A stretch of DNA of 62,525 nucleotides, from NCBI GenBank assembly GCA_029225165.1, contig JAQXVY010000061.1, positions 1 to 62,525 on the forward strand. Direction: 5' to 3'. The notes beneath the pieces were generated by a model, which was given only the letters and a program-made list of their open reading frames with translations, did not search any database and was not told the origin of the DNA. Within the stretch, counting starts at the first letter, position 1; every line of letters begins with the position of its first letter. Below are positions 1-7,531 of the stretch, piece after piece. Position numbers and translations under genes: made by a program. Source of the stretch: Oscillospiraceae bacterium. GTDB lineage: Bacteria > Bacillota > Clostridia > Oscillospirales > Acutalibacteraceae.

Positions 1-360
1 GACTATTATGAATACTATTATAATTTTCTGCGACCACACAGTACCCTCGGGTACTGTGCGCCTATGACTTATCTTTTAAAAACTGTCATTTAGTTTTTAC
101 ATTTTTATTCCAAAAAACTGTACCATTTTCAGCAAAGCGACTGAAGAATCTGAAAGGAAAGCAGTAGTGCCTAAATCGACACTAACAGGTTAGATGAAAG
201 TATGATTTTCCTAATAAAATGTGTGGTATAGGTGGGGGATTCCTCAACAAGCTGGTCATGACAGTGTTGTAGCTCGGAATTAGTTGACATTTTGGCGGAT
301 ATTGTTACGATTTGTTTTAGGCAATTTAACAATAATTCAATTATTAATCTTAAACTATTA
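1..360. other. Intergenic region, no gene supported
   Basis: I see no credible gene here. A perfect inverted repeat (CACAGTACC / GGTACTGTG, 37-45 and 50-58) has no T-run after it and no assigned role. Positions about 130-266 hold a degenerate reverse-oriented copy of the intergenic repeat listed separately. The 67-residue reverse frame across 171-374 lies largely inside that repeat and is not believed. Confidence 0.6.
130..266 (-). repeat. Intergenic repeat family 1, degenerate copy
   Basis: Read on the reverse strand, this stretch matches the copies at 6821-6965 and 54008-54151 over most of its length. The shared blocks are a GAGGAATCCCC-like start, a TACCACACA-like middle, a CTG(A/T)TAGTGTCG block, and CCTTTCAGATTC near the end. 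The terminal GTCATTCCGAG arms are decayed or missing, so this is an old copy. Confidence 0.7.
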
Positions 361-363
361 TTT

Positions 364-398
364 AAAGTGTGCAAAAATTATTGTTTGCACACTTTTTT
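364..398 (+). terminator. Rho-independent terminator of an upstream gene
   Basis: A perfect 12-bp stem (AAAGTGTGCAAA, 364-375, with TTTGCACACTTT, 384-395) and an 8-base loop run directly into six T residues. It must end a transcript that starts before the window, since no forward gene precedes it here. Confidence 0.75.
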
Positions 399-399
399 C

Positions 400-428
400 T
401 TGTATTTATGCCCTTTTTGGGATATAAT
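400..428 (+). promoter_or_regulatory. Sigma-A-type promoter of the carboxyltransferase operon
   Basis: A -35 TTGTAT (400-405) and a perfect -10 TATAAT (423-428) are separated by 17 bp, just after the preceding terminator and about 110 bp before the first start codon. Confidence 0.7.
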
Positions 429-541
429 GATTTGTGTAGTATTTTATTAAATAATACCGAGTGCATACAGAAAATTGTTTATCTTTCGGCAATTTTTATG
501 TATCGGCATTTGGTAAAAATACAGGAAAGCGAGGAATAGAG

Positions 542-1837
542 ATGAGTACAGAAAAGATGACTCAGGCTAAGGCTGAAATCGTCAACACATCTGCCTACAA
601 GGTGATTACAGAATTTTTTGATGATGATAGCTTTATTGAAATTGACACATATGCAAAGTCAGGCGACAACTATGCAGAGGCTGTTGCCGGTTATGGCTCC
701 GTGAACGGTATGCCTTGCTATGCTTTTTGTCAGAACATTGACATTGCAAAGGGTGCAATGAGCAAGGCTCAGGCAGCTAAACTAAAGAAGGTTTATGATT
801 TGGCACTAAAGAACGGTGCACCGGTTGTTGGTATCTATGACAGCCTGGGCGGTAAGCTAAAGGAGGGCAACGAGTTGCTCACAGCTTACGGTACTGTACT
901 TAACGCCGCAAGCACACTTTCAGGTGTTGTTCCGCAGATTTCTGTTGTTCTTTCAAACTGCCTTGGAACTTCCGCTATCACAGCATCTTCCGCTGACTTT
1001 GTAATCAAGGTTAAGGATGCAGTTATCTCTGTTAACACAGCAGATGATGAGGGTTGCAACTGCTCTGTTGCAATGATGGCTGAGGACAAGGACGACGCAC
1101 TCCAAAAGGCAAAGGAGCTTTTACTTTATCTGCCGTCAAACAACCTTTCAACAGCACCTTGTGCCGAGGAAAATGCTCCCGAGGAAGCTCCACAGTGTGT
1201 TGTTTGTGCAACTATGGACTGTGGCTCTGATGTAAAACTTTATGACCACATTGGCGAAACTGCCAAGGTTGGCTTTGCAAGACTTCAGGGTGAGGTTGTT
1301 GGTATCGTTCAGACAAAGGGCGGTTTACTTGAAAAGCCTGACGGAAAGAAAATCACAAAGCTTGTTTCTTTCTGCGACGCTTTCTCAATTCCTGTTATCA
1401 CTTTCCTAAACAGCGAAGGCTTTAATTGCCTTTCAGCCGCAACATCAGTAACAAGTGCTTATGCAGAGGCTACAACAACAAAGATTACAGTAATCACAGG
1501 CAAGGCTGTTGGCCCTGTTTACATTGCAATGGCAGGTACAGGCGCTATGACAGACCTTACATTGGCTTTACCTGACGCTGTTGTTTCTCCTCTTAATGAA
1601 ATGGCTGCCGCTTACCTTATGGCTCCTGAAAAGATGGAGGTTCCTGTTGCAGAACAGGAAAATACAGCAAAGGCTTTTGCACAGGAAAATCTTTCTGCAT
1701 TTAAAGCCGCTGAAGACGGTGTTATTGAAAATATTGTTACTAAGGAAGAGCTTAGAACTGTTCTCACTCAGGCAGTTACAATGCTTATGAGCAAGAGAAT
1801 GACAACACTTCCAAAGAAACATTCCACAATCGGATAA
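542..1837 (+). CDS. Acyl-CoA carboxyltransferase (12S/MmdA/PccB-like) subunit, divergent
   Basis: Family role: crotonase-fold carboxyltransferases move the carboxyl group between an acyl-CoA and carboxybiotin. The 431-residue product has both halves of the fold: an N-terminal part with GIYDSLGGKLKEG and SGVVPQISVVLSNCLG, and a C-terminal part with FARLQGEVVGIVQT, FCDAFSIPVITF and TTKITVITGKAVG. It is about 80-90 residues shorter than typical 12S or PccB proteins. The glycine-rich oxyanion loops are altered: family CAGGAVYSP reads CLGTSAITA, and family GGAYxxM reads VGPVYIAM. The ATG at 542 is preferred to the frame opening at 461 because a purine-rich GAGGAATAGAG precedes it and similarity begins there. 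First gene of an operon with a biotin carrier and a 5S/OadA-like subunit. The fold is confident; the substrate is unknown. Confidence 0.75.
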   Translation: MSTEKMTQAKAEIVNTSAYKVITEFFDDDSFIEIDTYAKSGDNYAEAVAGYGSVNGMPCYAFCQNIDIAKGAMSKAQAAKLKKVYDLALKNGAPVVGIYDSLGGKLKEGNELLTAYGTVLNAASTLSGVVPQISVVLSNCLGTSAITASSADFVIKVKDAVISVNTADDEGCNCSVAMMAEDKDDALQKAKELLLYLPSNNLSTAPCAEENAPEEAPQCVVCATMDCGSDVKLYDHIGETAKVGFARLQGEVVGIVQTKGGLLEKPDGKKITKLVSFCDAFSIPVITFLNSEGFNCLSAATSVTSAYAEATTTKITVITGKAVGPVYIAMAGTGAMTDLTLALPDAVVSPLNEMAAAYLMAPEKMEVPVAEQENTAKAFAQENLSAFKAAEDGVIENIVTKEELRTVLTQAVTMLMSKRMTTLPKKHSTIG

Positions 1838-1861
1838 AATACAATCAAAGGGGAACTAATA

Positions 1862-2218
1862 ATGAAAAATTTAAAGATTACAGTTAACGGTACAACATAT
1901 GATGTTCAGGTAGAAGAGGTTGGCGGCTCTGTCGCTTCTGCTCCTGTTTCTGCTCCTGCTGCTGCTCCTGCACCGGCTCCTGCTGCTGCACCTGCACAGG
2001 GCGAGGGTACTCCTGTTACTGCTCCAATGCCCGGCACAGTTGTTGATGTTAAGGTTGCTAACGGCGCAAAGGTTAACGAGGGTGATACAGTTATTATCCT
2101 TGAGGCTATGAAGATGGAAAACGAAATCAATGCTCCTTGCTCAGGTACAGTTACTTCTGTTGTTGTATCAAAGGGCGAATCTGTTGATTCAGGCAAGGTA
2201 ATGCTTACAATCGGCTGA
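1862..2218 (+). CDS. Biotin carboxyl carrier protein (1.3S-like)
   Basis: This 118-residue carrier swings carboxybiotin between the two carboxyltransferase subunits encoded on either side of it. It has an N-terminal strand region ([14 protein letters not shown]), an Ala/Pro-rich flexible linker at about residues 27-50, and a C-terminal biotinyl domain with the EAMKMENE motif, whose central lysine is the biotinylation site. Length and layout match the 1.3S carrier of Propionibacterium transcarboxylase and the carriers of Na+-decarboxylases. An AAAGGGGAAC ribosome site precedes the ATG, and spacing to both neighbours is about 23 bp, so it is co-transcribed. Confidence 0.9.
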   Translation: MKNLKITVNGTTYDVQVEEVGGSVASAPVSAPAAAPAPAPAAAPAQGEGTPVTAPMPGTVVDVKVANGAKVNEGDTVIILEAMKMENEINAPCSGTVTSVVVSKGESVDSGKVMLTIG

Positions 2219-2240
2219 TTAACAGGGAAGGAAGATTAAA

Positions 2241-3638
2241 ATGGCTAAGAAACTAAAAATTACAGAAACAGTTCTTAGAGATGCGCATCAGTCCCTTCTT
2301 GCTACAAGAATGCCACTGTCTGATATGCTCCCAATTCTCCCTGAACTGGATAAAATCGGCTTTTATTCACTGGAATGCTGGGGCGGTGCCACATTTGACG
2401 CCTGCCTGAGATTCCTTGATGAGGACCCATGGGAAAGACTTCGTACAATCCGCAAGGAATGTCCTAACACAAAATTGCAGATGCTTTTCCGTGGTCAGAA
2501 TATGCTTGGTTACCGTCACTATGCAGATGATGTTCTTGAATATTTTGTTCAGAAGTCAGTTGCAAACGGTATTGATATTATCAGAATTTTTGACGCACTT
2601 AACGATATTAAGAACCTTGAAACTGCTGTTAAGGCAGCCAAAAAGGAAGGCGCTCACGCACAGATTGCAATGAGCTACACAACAGGTCCTGTTTTTGACA
2701 ACAAGTACTATGTTGACTACGCCAAGAAGATTGAGTCAATCGGTGCAGATTCTATCTGTATCAAGGATATGGCGGCTCTACTTACACCATACAACTGCGA
2801 AAGCCTTATTAAGGACCTTAAAAAGGCTGTTAAAATACCAATTCAGCTCCACACCCACGCAACAGCAGGACTTTCCTCAATGTGTATTATGAAGGCTGTT
2901 GAAAACGGCTGTGATGTTGTTGACACAGCAATGTCACCACTTGCAAACGGCACTTCTCACTCTGCAACAGAGTCCATTGTTGCCGCATTCCAGGGTACAG
3001 AGTACGACACATGTCTTGACCTTGCAGCACTTGCCGATATTCGTGAGTACTTTATGACTTTAAGGCAGAAGTATATCGACAGCGGTCTTATCGACCCCAA
3101 GATGCTTGCAACAGACGCATCTGCTCTTCTGTATCAGGTTCCCGGCGGTATGCTTTCAAACCTGCTTTCACAGCTTAAGCAGGCAGGCAAGGAGGATCAG
3201 CTCCTTGATGTTATGAAGGAAGTACCAAAGGTTCGTAAGGACGCCGGTTATCCGCCACTTGTTACTCCATCATCACAGATTGTTGGCACACAGGCTGTGT
3301 TTAACGTAATTATGGGCGAAAGATACAAGATGGTTACCAACGAATTTAAGGATATGGTTGCCGGCAAGTACGGTACAACTCCACTTCCAATCGACCCTGA
3401 ATTCAGAAAGAAGATTATCGGCGATATGAAGCCTATCGACTGCCGTCCTGCCGACTTGCTCCAGCCTGAGCTTGAAACACTTAAAAAAGAGGCTGAGTCC
3501 TTTGCAGAAAAGGAAGAGGATGTTCTCTCCTACGCAATGTTCCCAAAGGTTGCCAAGGATTTCTTTGAAAAGCGTCGCAACAAAAGGGTTGGCATTAACG
3601 ACAATGCAGATAAGGCTAATATGATTCATCCTGTTTGA
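2241..3638 (+). CDS. Oxaloacetate/pyruvate carboxyltransferase subunit (OadA / transcarboxylase 5S-like)
   Basis: A 465-residue TIM-barrel carboxyltransferase of the DRE-TIM family that carboxylates pyruvate from carboxybiotin or runs the reverse reaction. Visible signatures are TVLRDAHQSLLATRM at the N-terminus, SICIKDMAALL with the lysine that is carbamylated in the family, and QLHTHATAGLSSM with the metal-binding HxH pair. It stops after the post-barrel helical domain and has no C-terminal biotinyl domain, because the carrier is the separate gene upstream. The ribosome site is GGGAAGGAAG. No OadB-like membrane decarboxylase and no biotin carboxylase lies nearby. Annotation pipelines usually call it oxaloacetate decarboxylase alpha; the operon fits a transcarboxylase equally well. 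Confidence 0.85.
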   Translation: MAKKLKITETVLRDAHQSLLATRMPLSDMLPILPELDKIGFYSLECWGGATFDACLRFLDEDPWERLRTIRKECPNTKLQMLFRGQNMLGYRHYADDVLEYFVQKSVANGIDIIRIFDALNDIKNLETAVKAAKKEGAHAQIAMSYTTGPVFDNKYYVDYAKKIESIGADSICIKDMAALLTPYNCESLIKDLKKAVKIPIQLHTHATAGLSSMCIMKAVENGCDVVDTAMSPLANGTSHSATESIVAAFQGTEYDTCLDLAALADIREYFMTLRQKYIDSGLIDPKMLATDASALLYQVPGGMLSNLLSQLKQAGKEDQLLDVMKEVPKVRKDAGYPPLVTPSSQIVGTQAVFNVIMGERYKMVTNEFKDMVAGKYGTTPLPIDPEFRKKIIGDMKPIDCRPADLLQPELETLKKEAESFAEKEEDVLSYAMFPKVAKDFFEKRRNKRVGINDNADKANMIHPV

Positions 3639-3659
3639 TTGTAATACTAATATATAACC

Positions 3660-3688
3660 ATACCCCACTTCGGTGGGGTATTTTTTTG
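3660..3688 (+). terminator. Terminator of the carboxyltransferase operon
   Basis: The stem ATACCCCAC (3660-3668) pairs with GTGGGGTAT (3673-3681) around a TTCG tetraloop and is followed by a run of seven Ts. Confidence 0.9.
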
Positions 3689-3717
3689 GAAAAATTTTGT
3701 TTTTTGTTGTAATATAC

Positions 3718-3746
3718 TTGACGAATTGTGCATATAAATGTATAAT
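3718..3746 (+). promoter_or_regulatory. Promoter of feoAB
   Basis: TTGACG (3718-3723), a 17-bp spacer and TATAAT (3741-3746) form a near-consensus housekeeping promoter about 60 bp before feoA. Confidence 0.8.
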
Positions 3747-3756
3747 GTAGCCAGTG

Positions 3757-3772
3757 GTTAGTTATGGCTAAC
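3757..3772. promoter_or_regulatory. Possible metal-repressor operator upstream of feoA
   Basis: An inverted repeat GTTAG-N6-CTAAC begins about 10 bp after the -10 box, a normal position for a repressor site. The half-sites resemble TTAG/CTAA elements bound by DtxR/IdeR/MntR-type regulators, and feoAB genes are commonly iron-repressed. The arms are only 5 bp, so this is tentative. Confidence 0.35.
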
Positions 3773-3804
3773 TGCAAATTGTTTATTGCAAATATGGAGG
3801 AAAT

Positions 3805-4044
3805 ATGACAACACTCAACGATTTTCGCCCCGGTGCAACACTAAGGGTTGTTAAGGTTCACGGTGAGGGGGCTCTCAGGAGAAGAATAATGGACTTTGGC
3901 ATAACAAAAGGAGTTACCCTATATATTAGAAAGATGGCCCCTCTTGGCGACCCTATGGAAATTCTTGTTCGTGGCTATGAATTAAGCCTTCGCAAGGAGG
4001 ACGGAAAGATGATTGAGGTTGAAAGAGTTAATTCTAAACCATAA
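3805..4044 (+). CDS. feoA: Ferrous iron transport accessory protein FeoA
   Basis: A 79-residue SH3-like protein that works with the FeoB permease in ferrous iron uptake. It shows the FeoA pattern: an N-terminal FRPGATLRVVKVHG, then RRRIMDFGITKGV, then GDPMEILVRGYELSLRKED. The length is normal for the family. A GGAGG site lies 6 bases before the ATG. It is followed after 40 bp by feoB, and both are expected on one transcript from the promoter at 3718-3746. Confidence 0.93.
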   Translation: MTTLNDFRPGATLRVVKVHGEGALRRRIMDFGITKGVTLYIRKMAPLGDPMEILVRGYELSLRKEDGKMIEVERVNSKP

Positions 4045-4084
4045 AATTGTTATTTGATGGAGTTTAGTAGAAGTAGGAGATAAA

Positions 4085-6187
4085 ATGGAGATAAGAATTG
4101 GACTTGCCGGAAACCCCAACTGTGGCAAAACTACCTTTTTTAACATTTTAACAGGCAGTAACCAGTATGTGGGCAACTGGCCCGGTGTTACTGTGGAAAA
4201 AAAGGAAGGAAAGGTAAAGGGGAGAGATAATGTTACCGTAACCGATTTGCCGGGTATTTATTCACTTTCACCTTATACCCCGGAGGAAATTGTTGCAAGG
4301 AATTACCTTGTTGGGGAAAGACCCAATGTTATTTTGAACATAGTTGACGGTACGAATATTGAGAGAAATCTGTACCTCACCTTACAGCTGATTGAAACAG
4401 GCATACCTGTTGTTATGGCTATCAATATGATGGATGTTGTCCGTAAAAACGGCGACAAAATCAACATTGAGCTACTTTCAAAACGGCTTGGTGTTAAGAT
4501 AATTGAGGTTTCGGCTCTGAAAAACGAGGGAGTTGAAGAGGCTGTTGACTTGGCGGTGAAAACTGCAACAAGTGACAATGTACATCTTCCCATTCACCGC
4601 TTTAGCGGTCCTGTTGAACATACCCTTGCCCATATTGAGGAGGCTGTTGTACACGAAATTCCCGAGGAGCAACAGAGATACCTTGCTGTTAAAATCTTTG
4701 AAAATGACAAGGAAGTACTTAAAACTCTTGGGGTTGAAAGTGATGTGCTAAATCACATAAAAAAGGATATAAAGCTGTGTGAAACGGAGCTTGACGATGA
4801 TGCGGAAAGCATTATAATCAGCGAAAGATATGACTACATAACGAAAATAGTTAAGGAATGCTGTAAAAAGGTTAATGTTACCACCACAACATCATATAAA
4901 TTGGACAAAATTCTTACAGGCAAGTTTACGGGACTTCCCATATTTGCCCTGATTATGTTCGGCGTTTACTATGTTTCGGTAACACTCATTGGCACATCTG
5001 TTACTGACTGGGTGAATGATGTGCTGTTTGGACAGTGGATTTGCGGTGGAGTTTCCGCTTTCCTCACAAATATTGGGTGTGCAGAGTGGCTTATCTCGAT
5101 GCTATGTGACGGAATTTTAGGCGGTGTCGGCTCGGTTATCGGCTTTGCTCCTCAAATGGCAATACTCTTCTTCTTCCTCAGTTTCCTTGAGGACTGCGGA
5201 TATATGACGAGAATTGCTTTTGTTATGGACAGATTATTTCGAAAATTCGGTCTTTCAGGCAAAAGCTTTATCCCTCTGCTTCTCGGCTCGGGGTGTGGTG
5301 TGCCGGGAATTATGGCGTCAAAAACCATTGAAAGCGACTCCGACAGGCGAATGACCATCATCACCACAACATTTATCCCCTGCGGTGCAAAGTTACCTAT
5401 AATTTCCCTTATCGGTGGAGCGATTTTAGGGGGAAAATGGTGGGTTGCACCCTCAATGTACCTGATTGGCGTTGTTGCTGTGCTGATGTCCGCCCTTATG
5501 CTGAAAAAAACAAAGCCCTTTAAGGCGGAGGAAAACCCATTCGTTATGGAGTTGCCCTCATACCATATGCCTGTAATGTCGGGAGTTTTCCGTCATGTTT
5601 GGGAGAGGGTGAGAGGCTTTATCATCAAGGCAGGAACAGTCCTTGTGGTTGCCTGTGCTGTGATGTGGTGTCTTTCAAACTTCGGTGTTACAAGTGAGGG
5701 ATTTGTTTACCTTGGTGGAGAAAATTCCGACAGTTCATTTATATCTTACATAGGCTCTGGGGTTGCCTTTATTTTCTCTCCACTTGGCTTTGGCAACTGG
5801 AAATGCGTTGCCGCCACACTGTCGGGATTTTTTGCCAAGGAAAACATTGTTGCAACAATAGGGGTGCTTTTATCAAAGGGCGAAACCGTGAACACTTTGT
5901 TGCCTACCGCTGTTGCAGGGTTCAGCTTTTTGGTATTTAATCTGCTGAATTCCCCTTGTATTGCGGCAATTTCCGCAATGGCTAAGGAAATGAACAGCAA
6001 AAAGTGGTTCTTCTTTGCACTTCTGTATCAAAATGTTTTTGCATACCTTGTGTGCCTGATGATTTATCAAATCGGCGGACTTTTTTCGGGTATGGTGTCA
6101 TTCAATTTCTTCACACCGGTTGCCTTTATGGTACTGTTGCTGTTTGTTTATCAGATTGTTAAGAAGGATAGGAATAAAATACAATAA
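4085..6187 (+). CDS. feoB: Ferrous iron transport protein FeoB
   Basis: A 700-residue inner-membrane ferrous iron transporter driven or gated by its own G domain. The N-terminal GTPase has the P-loop GNPNCGKT, the G3 motif DLPG and the G4 motif NMMD. A helical spacer (about residues 165-260) leads to the permease with two Gate-type repeats, including FLEDCGYMTRIAFVMDR and GSGCGVPGIMASKTI. The length is typical. The start follows AGTAGGAGAT. It forms an operon with feoA, as expected in an anaerobe where Fe2+ is the available form. Confidence 0.95.
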   Translation: MEIRIGLAGNPNCGKTTFFNILTGSNQYVGNWPGVTVEKKEGKVKGRDNVTVTDLPGIYSLSPYTPEEIVARNYLVGERPNVILNIVDGTNIERNLYLTLQLIETGIPVVMAINMMDVVRKNGDKINIELLSKRLGVKIIEVSALKNEGVEEAVDLAVKTATSDNVHLPIHRFSGPVEHTLAHIEEAVVHEIPEEQQRYLAVKIFENDKEVLKTLGVESDVLNHIKKDIKLCETELDDDAESIIISERYDYITKIVKECCKKVNVTTTTSYKLDKILTGKFTGLPIFALIMFGVYYVSVTLIGTSVTDWVNDVLFGQWICGGVSAFLTNIGCAEWLISMLCDGILGGVGSVIGFAPQMAILFFFLSFLEDCGYMTRIAFVMDRLFRKFGLSGKSFIPLLLGSGCGVPGIMASKTIESDSDRRMTIITTTFIPCGAKLPIISLIGGAILGGKWWVAPSMYLIGVVAVLMSALMLKKTKPFKAEENPFVMELPSYHMPVMSGVFRHVWERVRGFIIKAGTVLVVACAVMWCLSNFGVTSEGFVYLGGENSDSSFISYIGSGVAFIFSPLGFGNWKCVAATLSGFFAKENIVATIGVLLSKGETVNTLLPTAVAGFSFLVFNLLNSPCIAAISAMAKEMNSKKWFFFALLYQNVFAYLVCLMIYQIGGLFSGMVSFNFFTPVAFMVLLLFVYQIVKKDRNKIQ

Positions 6188-6188
6188 G

Positions 6189-6235
6189 CCTCCACCAGAG
6201 GGGGGAGGGGGACCGCTTGCGGTGGAAGGAGGGAA
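6189..6235. repeat. Hairpin-forming intergenic repeat after feoB
   Basis: CCTCCACC pairs with GGTGGAAGGAGG around a G-rich loop. Similar proline-codon-like hairpins are frequent between genes in Ruminococcaceae. It could help end the feoAB transcript, but there is no clean T-run. Confidence 0.4.
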
Positions 6236-6345
6236 AAAGTGTTCTCTTTTGCTCTTTTTGTCTTTAGAGGATAATTTGGTTATGTGTTCTGACTTTAACT
6301 TTGACATCTAAAGACAAAGTAAGATATATTGACTACTTTTTCACT

Positions 6346-6396
6346 CCCCCAGTCGGCATAGCCGACAGCCCCCTCATCCGAGGGAGCCTTTGTTTT
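6346..6396. repeat. Intergenic repeat family 3, copy 1
   Basis: A CTCCCCCAGTCGG... segment ends in CCTCATCCGAGGGAGCCTTTG. The same ending occurs at 42552-42575 (CCTCATCCGAGGGAATCTTTG). The outer CTCCC and GGGAG halves can pair. I see no coding function. Confidence 0.5.
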
Positions 6397-6398
6397 GA

Positions 6399-6440
6399 TA
6401 AAAAAATGGGTGTGCTTTGATGCACACCCAAAATTTTTAT
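6399..6440 (-). terminator. Terminator of the small reverse-strand membrane gene
   Basis: The stem TGGGTGTGC (6407-6415) pairs with GCACACCCA (6422-6430). The A-run at 6400-6406 reads as a T-run on the reverse strand, just after the stop codon at 6447. The forward side has only a short T-run. Confidence 0.8.
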
Positions 6441-6446
6441 GTGATT

Positions 6447-6749
6447 TTATTCTGATAATTCTTTTTCAGAATTTTTCTTCTTTTCTGCTTTGTAGTCGCA
6501 GTAGTAGTCGCCGTCATCAAGTGCCTTACGCTTTAGCATAGTTCCGTTGCCTGTTACTATTCCGCCTATAAGCAGGAAAATTATTCCCAAAATCACAGAT
6601 GCTCTGCCCATTGTGAATGCTCCTACAAATACTGTGCCAAGGAAAATAATTCCCAAAATTACAAGTGCAACACCGATAAAAAGCATTGCGTCATATGTAT
6701 GATACTTGCCAAGTAATAATGTTTCTTTCTGTTTATTCTGATTTTTCAT
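6447..6749 (-). CDS. Small membrane protein of unknown function
   Basis: I do not recognise the family. The 100-residue product has a polar N-terminus of about 18 residues, then two hydrophobic membrane-spanning stretches (AMLFIGVALVILGIIFLG and a second around residues 50-68). The tail is highly charged with many lysine and glutamate residues. A strong GGAGGA site precedes the ATG and a clear terminator follows, so it is a real single-gene unit. Its position between feoB and a repeat does not suggest a function. Confidence 0.7.
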   Translation of the reverse strand: MKNQNKQKETLLLGKYHTYDAMLFIGVALVILGIIFLGTVFVGAFTMGRASVILGIIFLLIGGIVTGNGTMLKRKALDDGDYYCDYKAEKKKNSEKELSE

Positions 6750-6777
6750 AATGTCCTCCGTATGTAACTATATCTTT

Positions 6778-6986
6778 AACTTAAGGAGAATCCTTACTCT
6801 GTCACCTTAAGTCACACTCTGTCATTCCGAGCTTGTCGAGGAATCCCCTGCCTTTACCACACACTATGTTAGGGAAATCATACTTACCTATAACCTGATA
6901 GTGTCGCTTAATGCACAACTGCTATCCTTTCAGATTCCTCGGTCGCTACGCTCCCTCGGAATGACAGGGGGATTTTCCTTAAGTTG
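6778..6986. repeat. Intergenic repeat family 1, best copy, with outer inverted ends and flanking direct repeat
   Basis: The core (6821-6965) has perfect inverted ends, GTCATTCCGAG and CTCGGAATGAC. Outside it lies a second inverted pair, AACTTAAGGAGAATCC (6778-6793) and GGATTTTCCTTAAGTT (6971-6986), matching at 15 of 16 positions. A perfect 17-bp direct repeat, CCGTATGTAACTATATC, flanks the whole at 6758-6774 and 6996-7012. It looks like a non-coding miniature mobile element. No transposase for it is in the window. Confidence 0.75.
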
Positions 6987-7066
6987 ACGACATTGCCGTA
7001 TGTAACTATATCAATAGTTTATCATTATTCTATAAAAGTGTCAACTTCATATTTGTAAAAAAAGTG

Positions 7067-7095
7067 TTGACAAATCTATTTTTGTATTGTATTAT
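7067..7095 (+). promoter_or_regulatory. Promoter of the YtrA-type operon
   Basis: Consensus -35 TTGACA (7067-7072), 17-bp spacer and -10 TATTAT (7090-7095), about 60 bp before the regulator gene. Confidence 0.8.
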
Positions 7096-7106
7096 CTAAT
7101 TGTACT

Positions 7107-7133
7107 AATTGTATTAGTTGTCATAATACAATT
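7107..7133. promoter_or_regulatory. Operator for the GntR/YtrA-type regulator
   Basis: A perfect 10-bp inverted repeat, AATTGTATTA and TAATACAATT, is separated by 7 bp and starts 11 bp after the -10 box. YtrA-type regulators commonly repress their own ABC operon from such a palindrome, so autoregulation is the natural reading. Confidence 0.65.
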
Positions 7134-7156
7134 AGGTCAACAGAAAGGAGGATGTA

Positions 7157-7531
7157 ATGTTTACTATTAATTATCAGTTACCAACGCCTGTGTACAAACA
7201 GCTTTACGAAAATGTGATACGGCTTGTGTCATTTGGTGCATTGAAGCCAAACGACAAGCTACCGCCTGTGAGAACCCTTGCAGGGGAGCTTGGAATAAAC
7301 CCGAACACAGTTTCCAAGGCGTACAGTATGCTGGAAAATGACGGTTATATCTACTCCGCTGTGGGCAGAGGAAGTTTTATTTCTGAAAATTTTGACAACA
7401 GAGAGGCAGAAAAAATTGAGGTTAAAAAAGTGATAAAAAATAACTTGCAAACTGCCTTTGGCTTTGGCGTTAAGCGTGACGAGGTTTTAGAAATTTTGGA
7501 TGAGGTATATATTGGAGGTGAGGGCAAGTGA
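7157..7531 (+). CDS. GntR-family transcriptional regulator, YtrA subfamily
   Basis: A 124-residue DNA-binding regulator. Residues about 10-70 form the GntR winged helix (PVYKQLYENVIRLVSFGALKP, LPPVRTLAGELGINPNTVSKAY). Only a short C-terminal helical tail follows and there is no large effector domain, which is the YtrA subfamily layout. It has an AAAGGAGG ribosome site. The last codons overlap the ABC ATPase start by 4 bp, so the genes are translationally coupled. It likely represses this operon through the palindrome at 7107-7133 and is induced by envelope stress or an antimicrobial, as in characterised relatives. Confidence 0.9.
   Translation: MFTINYQLPTPVYKQLYENVIRLVSFGALKPNDKLPPVRTLAGELGINPNTVSKAYSMLENDGYIYSAVGRGSFISENFDNREAEKIEVKKVIKNNLQTAFGFGVKRDEVLEILDEVYIGGEGK

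Noticed and set aside
171..374. 67-residue reverse frame at the left edge
   Set aside because: It lies mostly within a degenerate intergenic repeat, and its start falls in a terminator stem; no ribosome site is seen.
461..541. Longer N-terminus for the first carboxyltransferase
   Set aside because: The extra 27 residues are unlike the family, lack a ribosome site and lie directly after the promoter.
1906..2196. 96-residue reverse frame over the biotin carrier gene
   Set aside because: It is an artefact of the Ala/Pro-rich linker codons on the forward strand.
2241..3638. Calling the operon a sodium-pumping oxaloacetate decarboxylase
   Set aside because: No OadB or OadG membrane subunit is present in the window, and the paired acyl-CoA carboxyltransferase argues for another complex.
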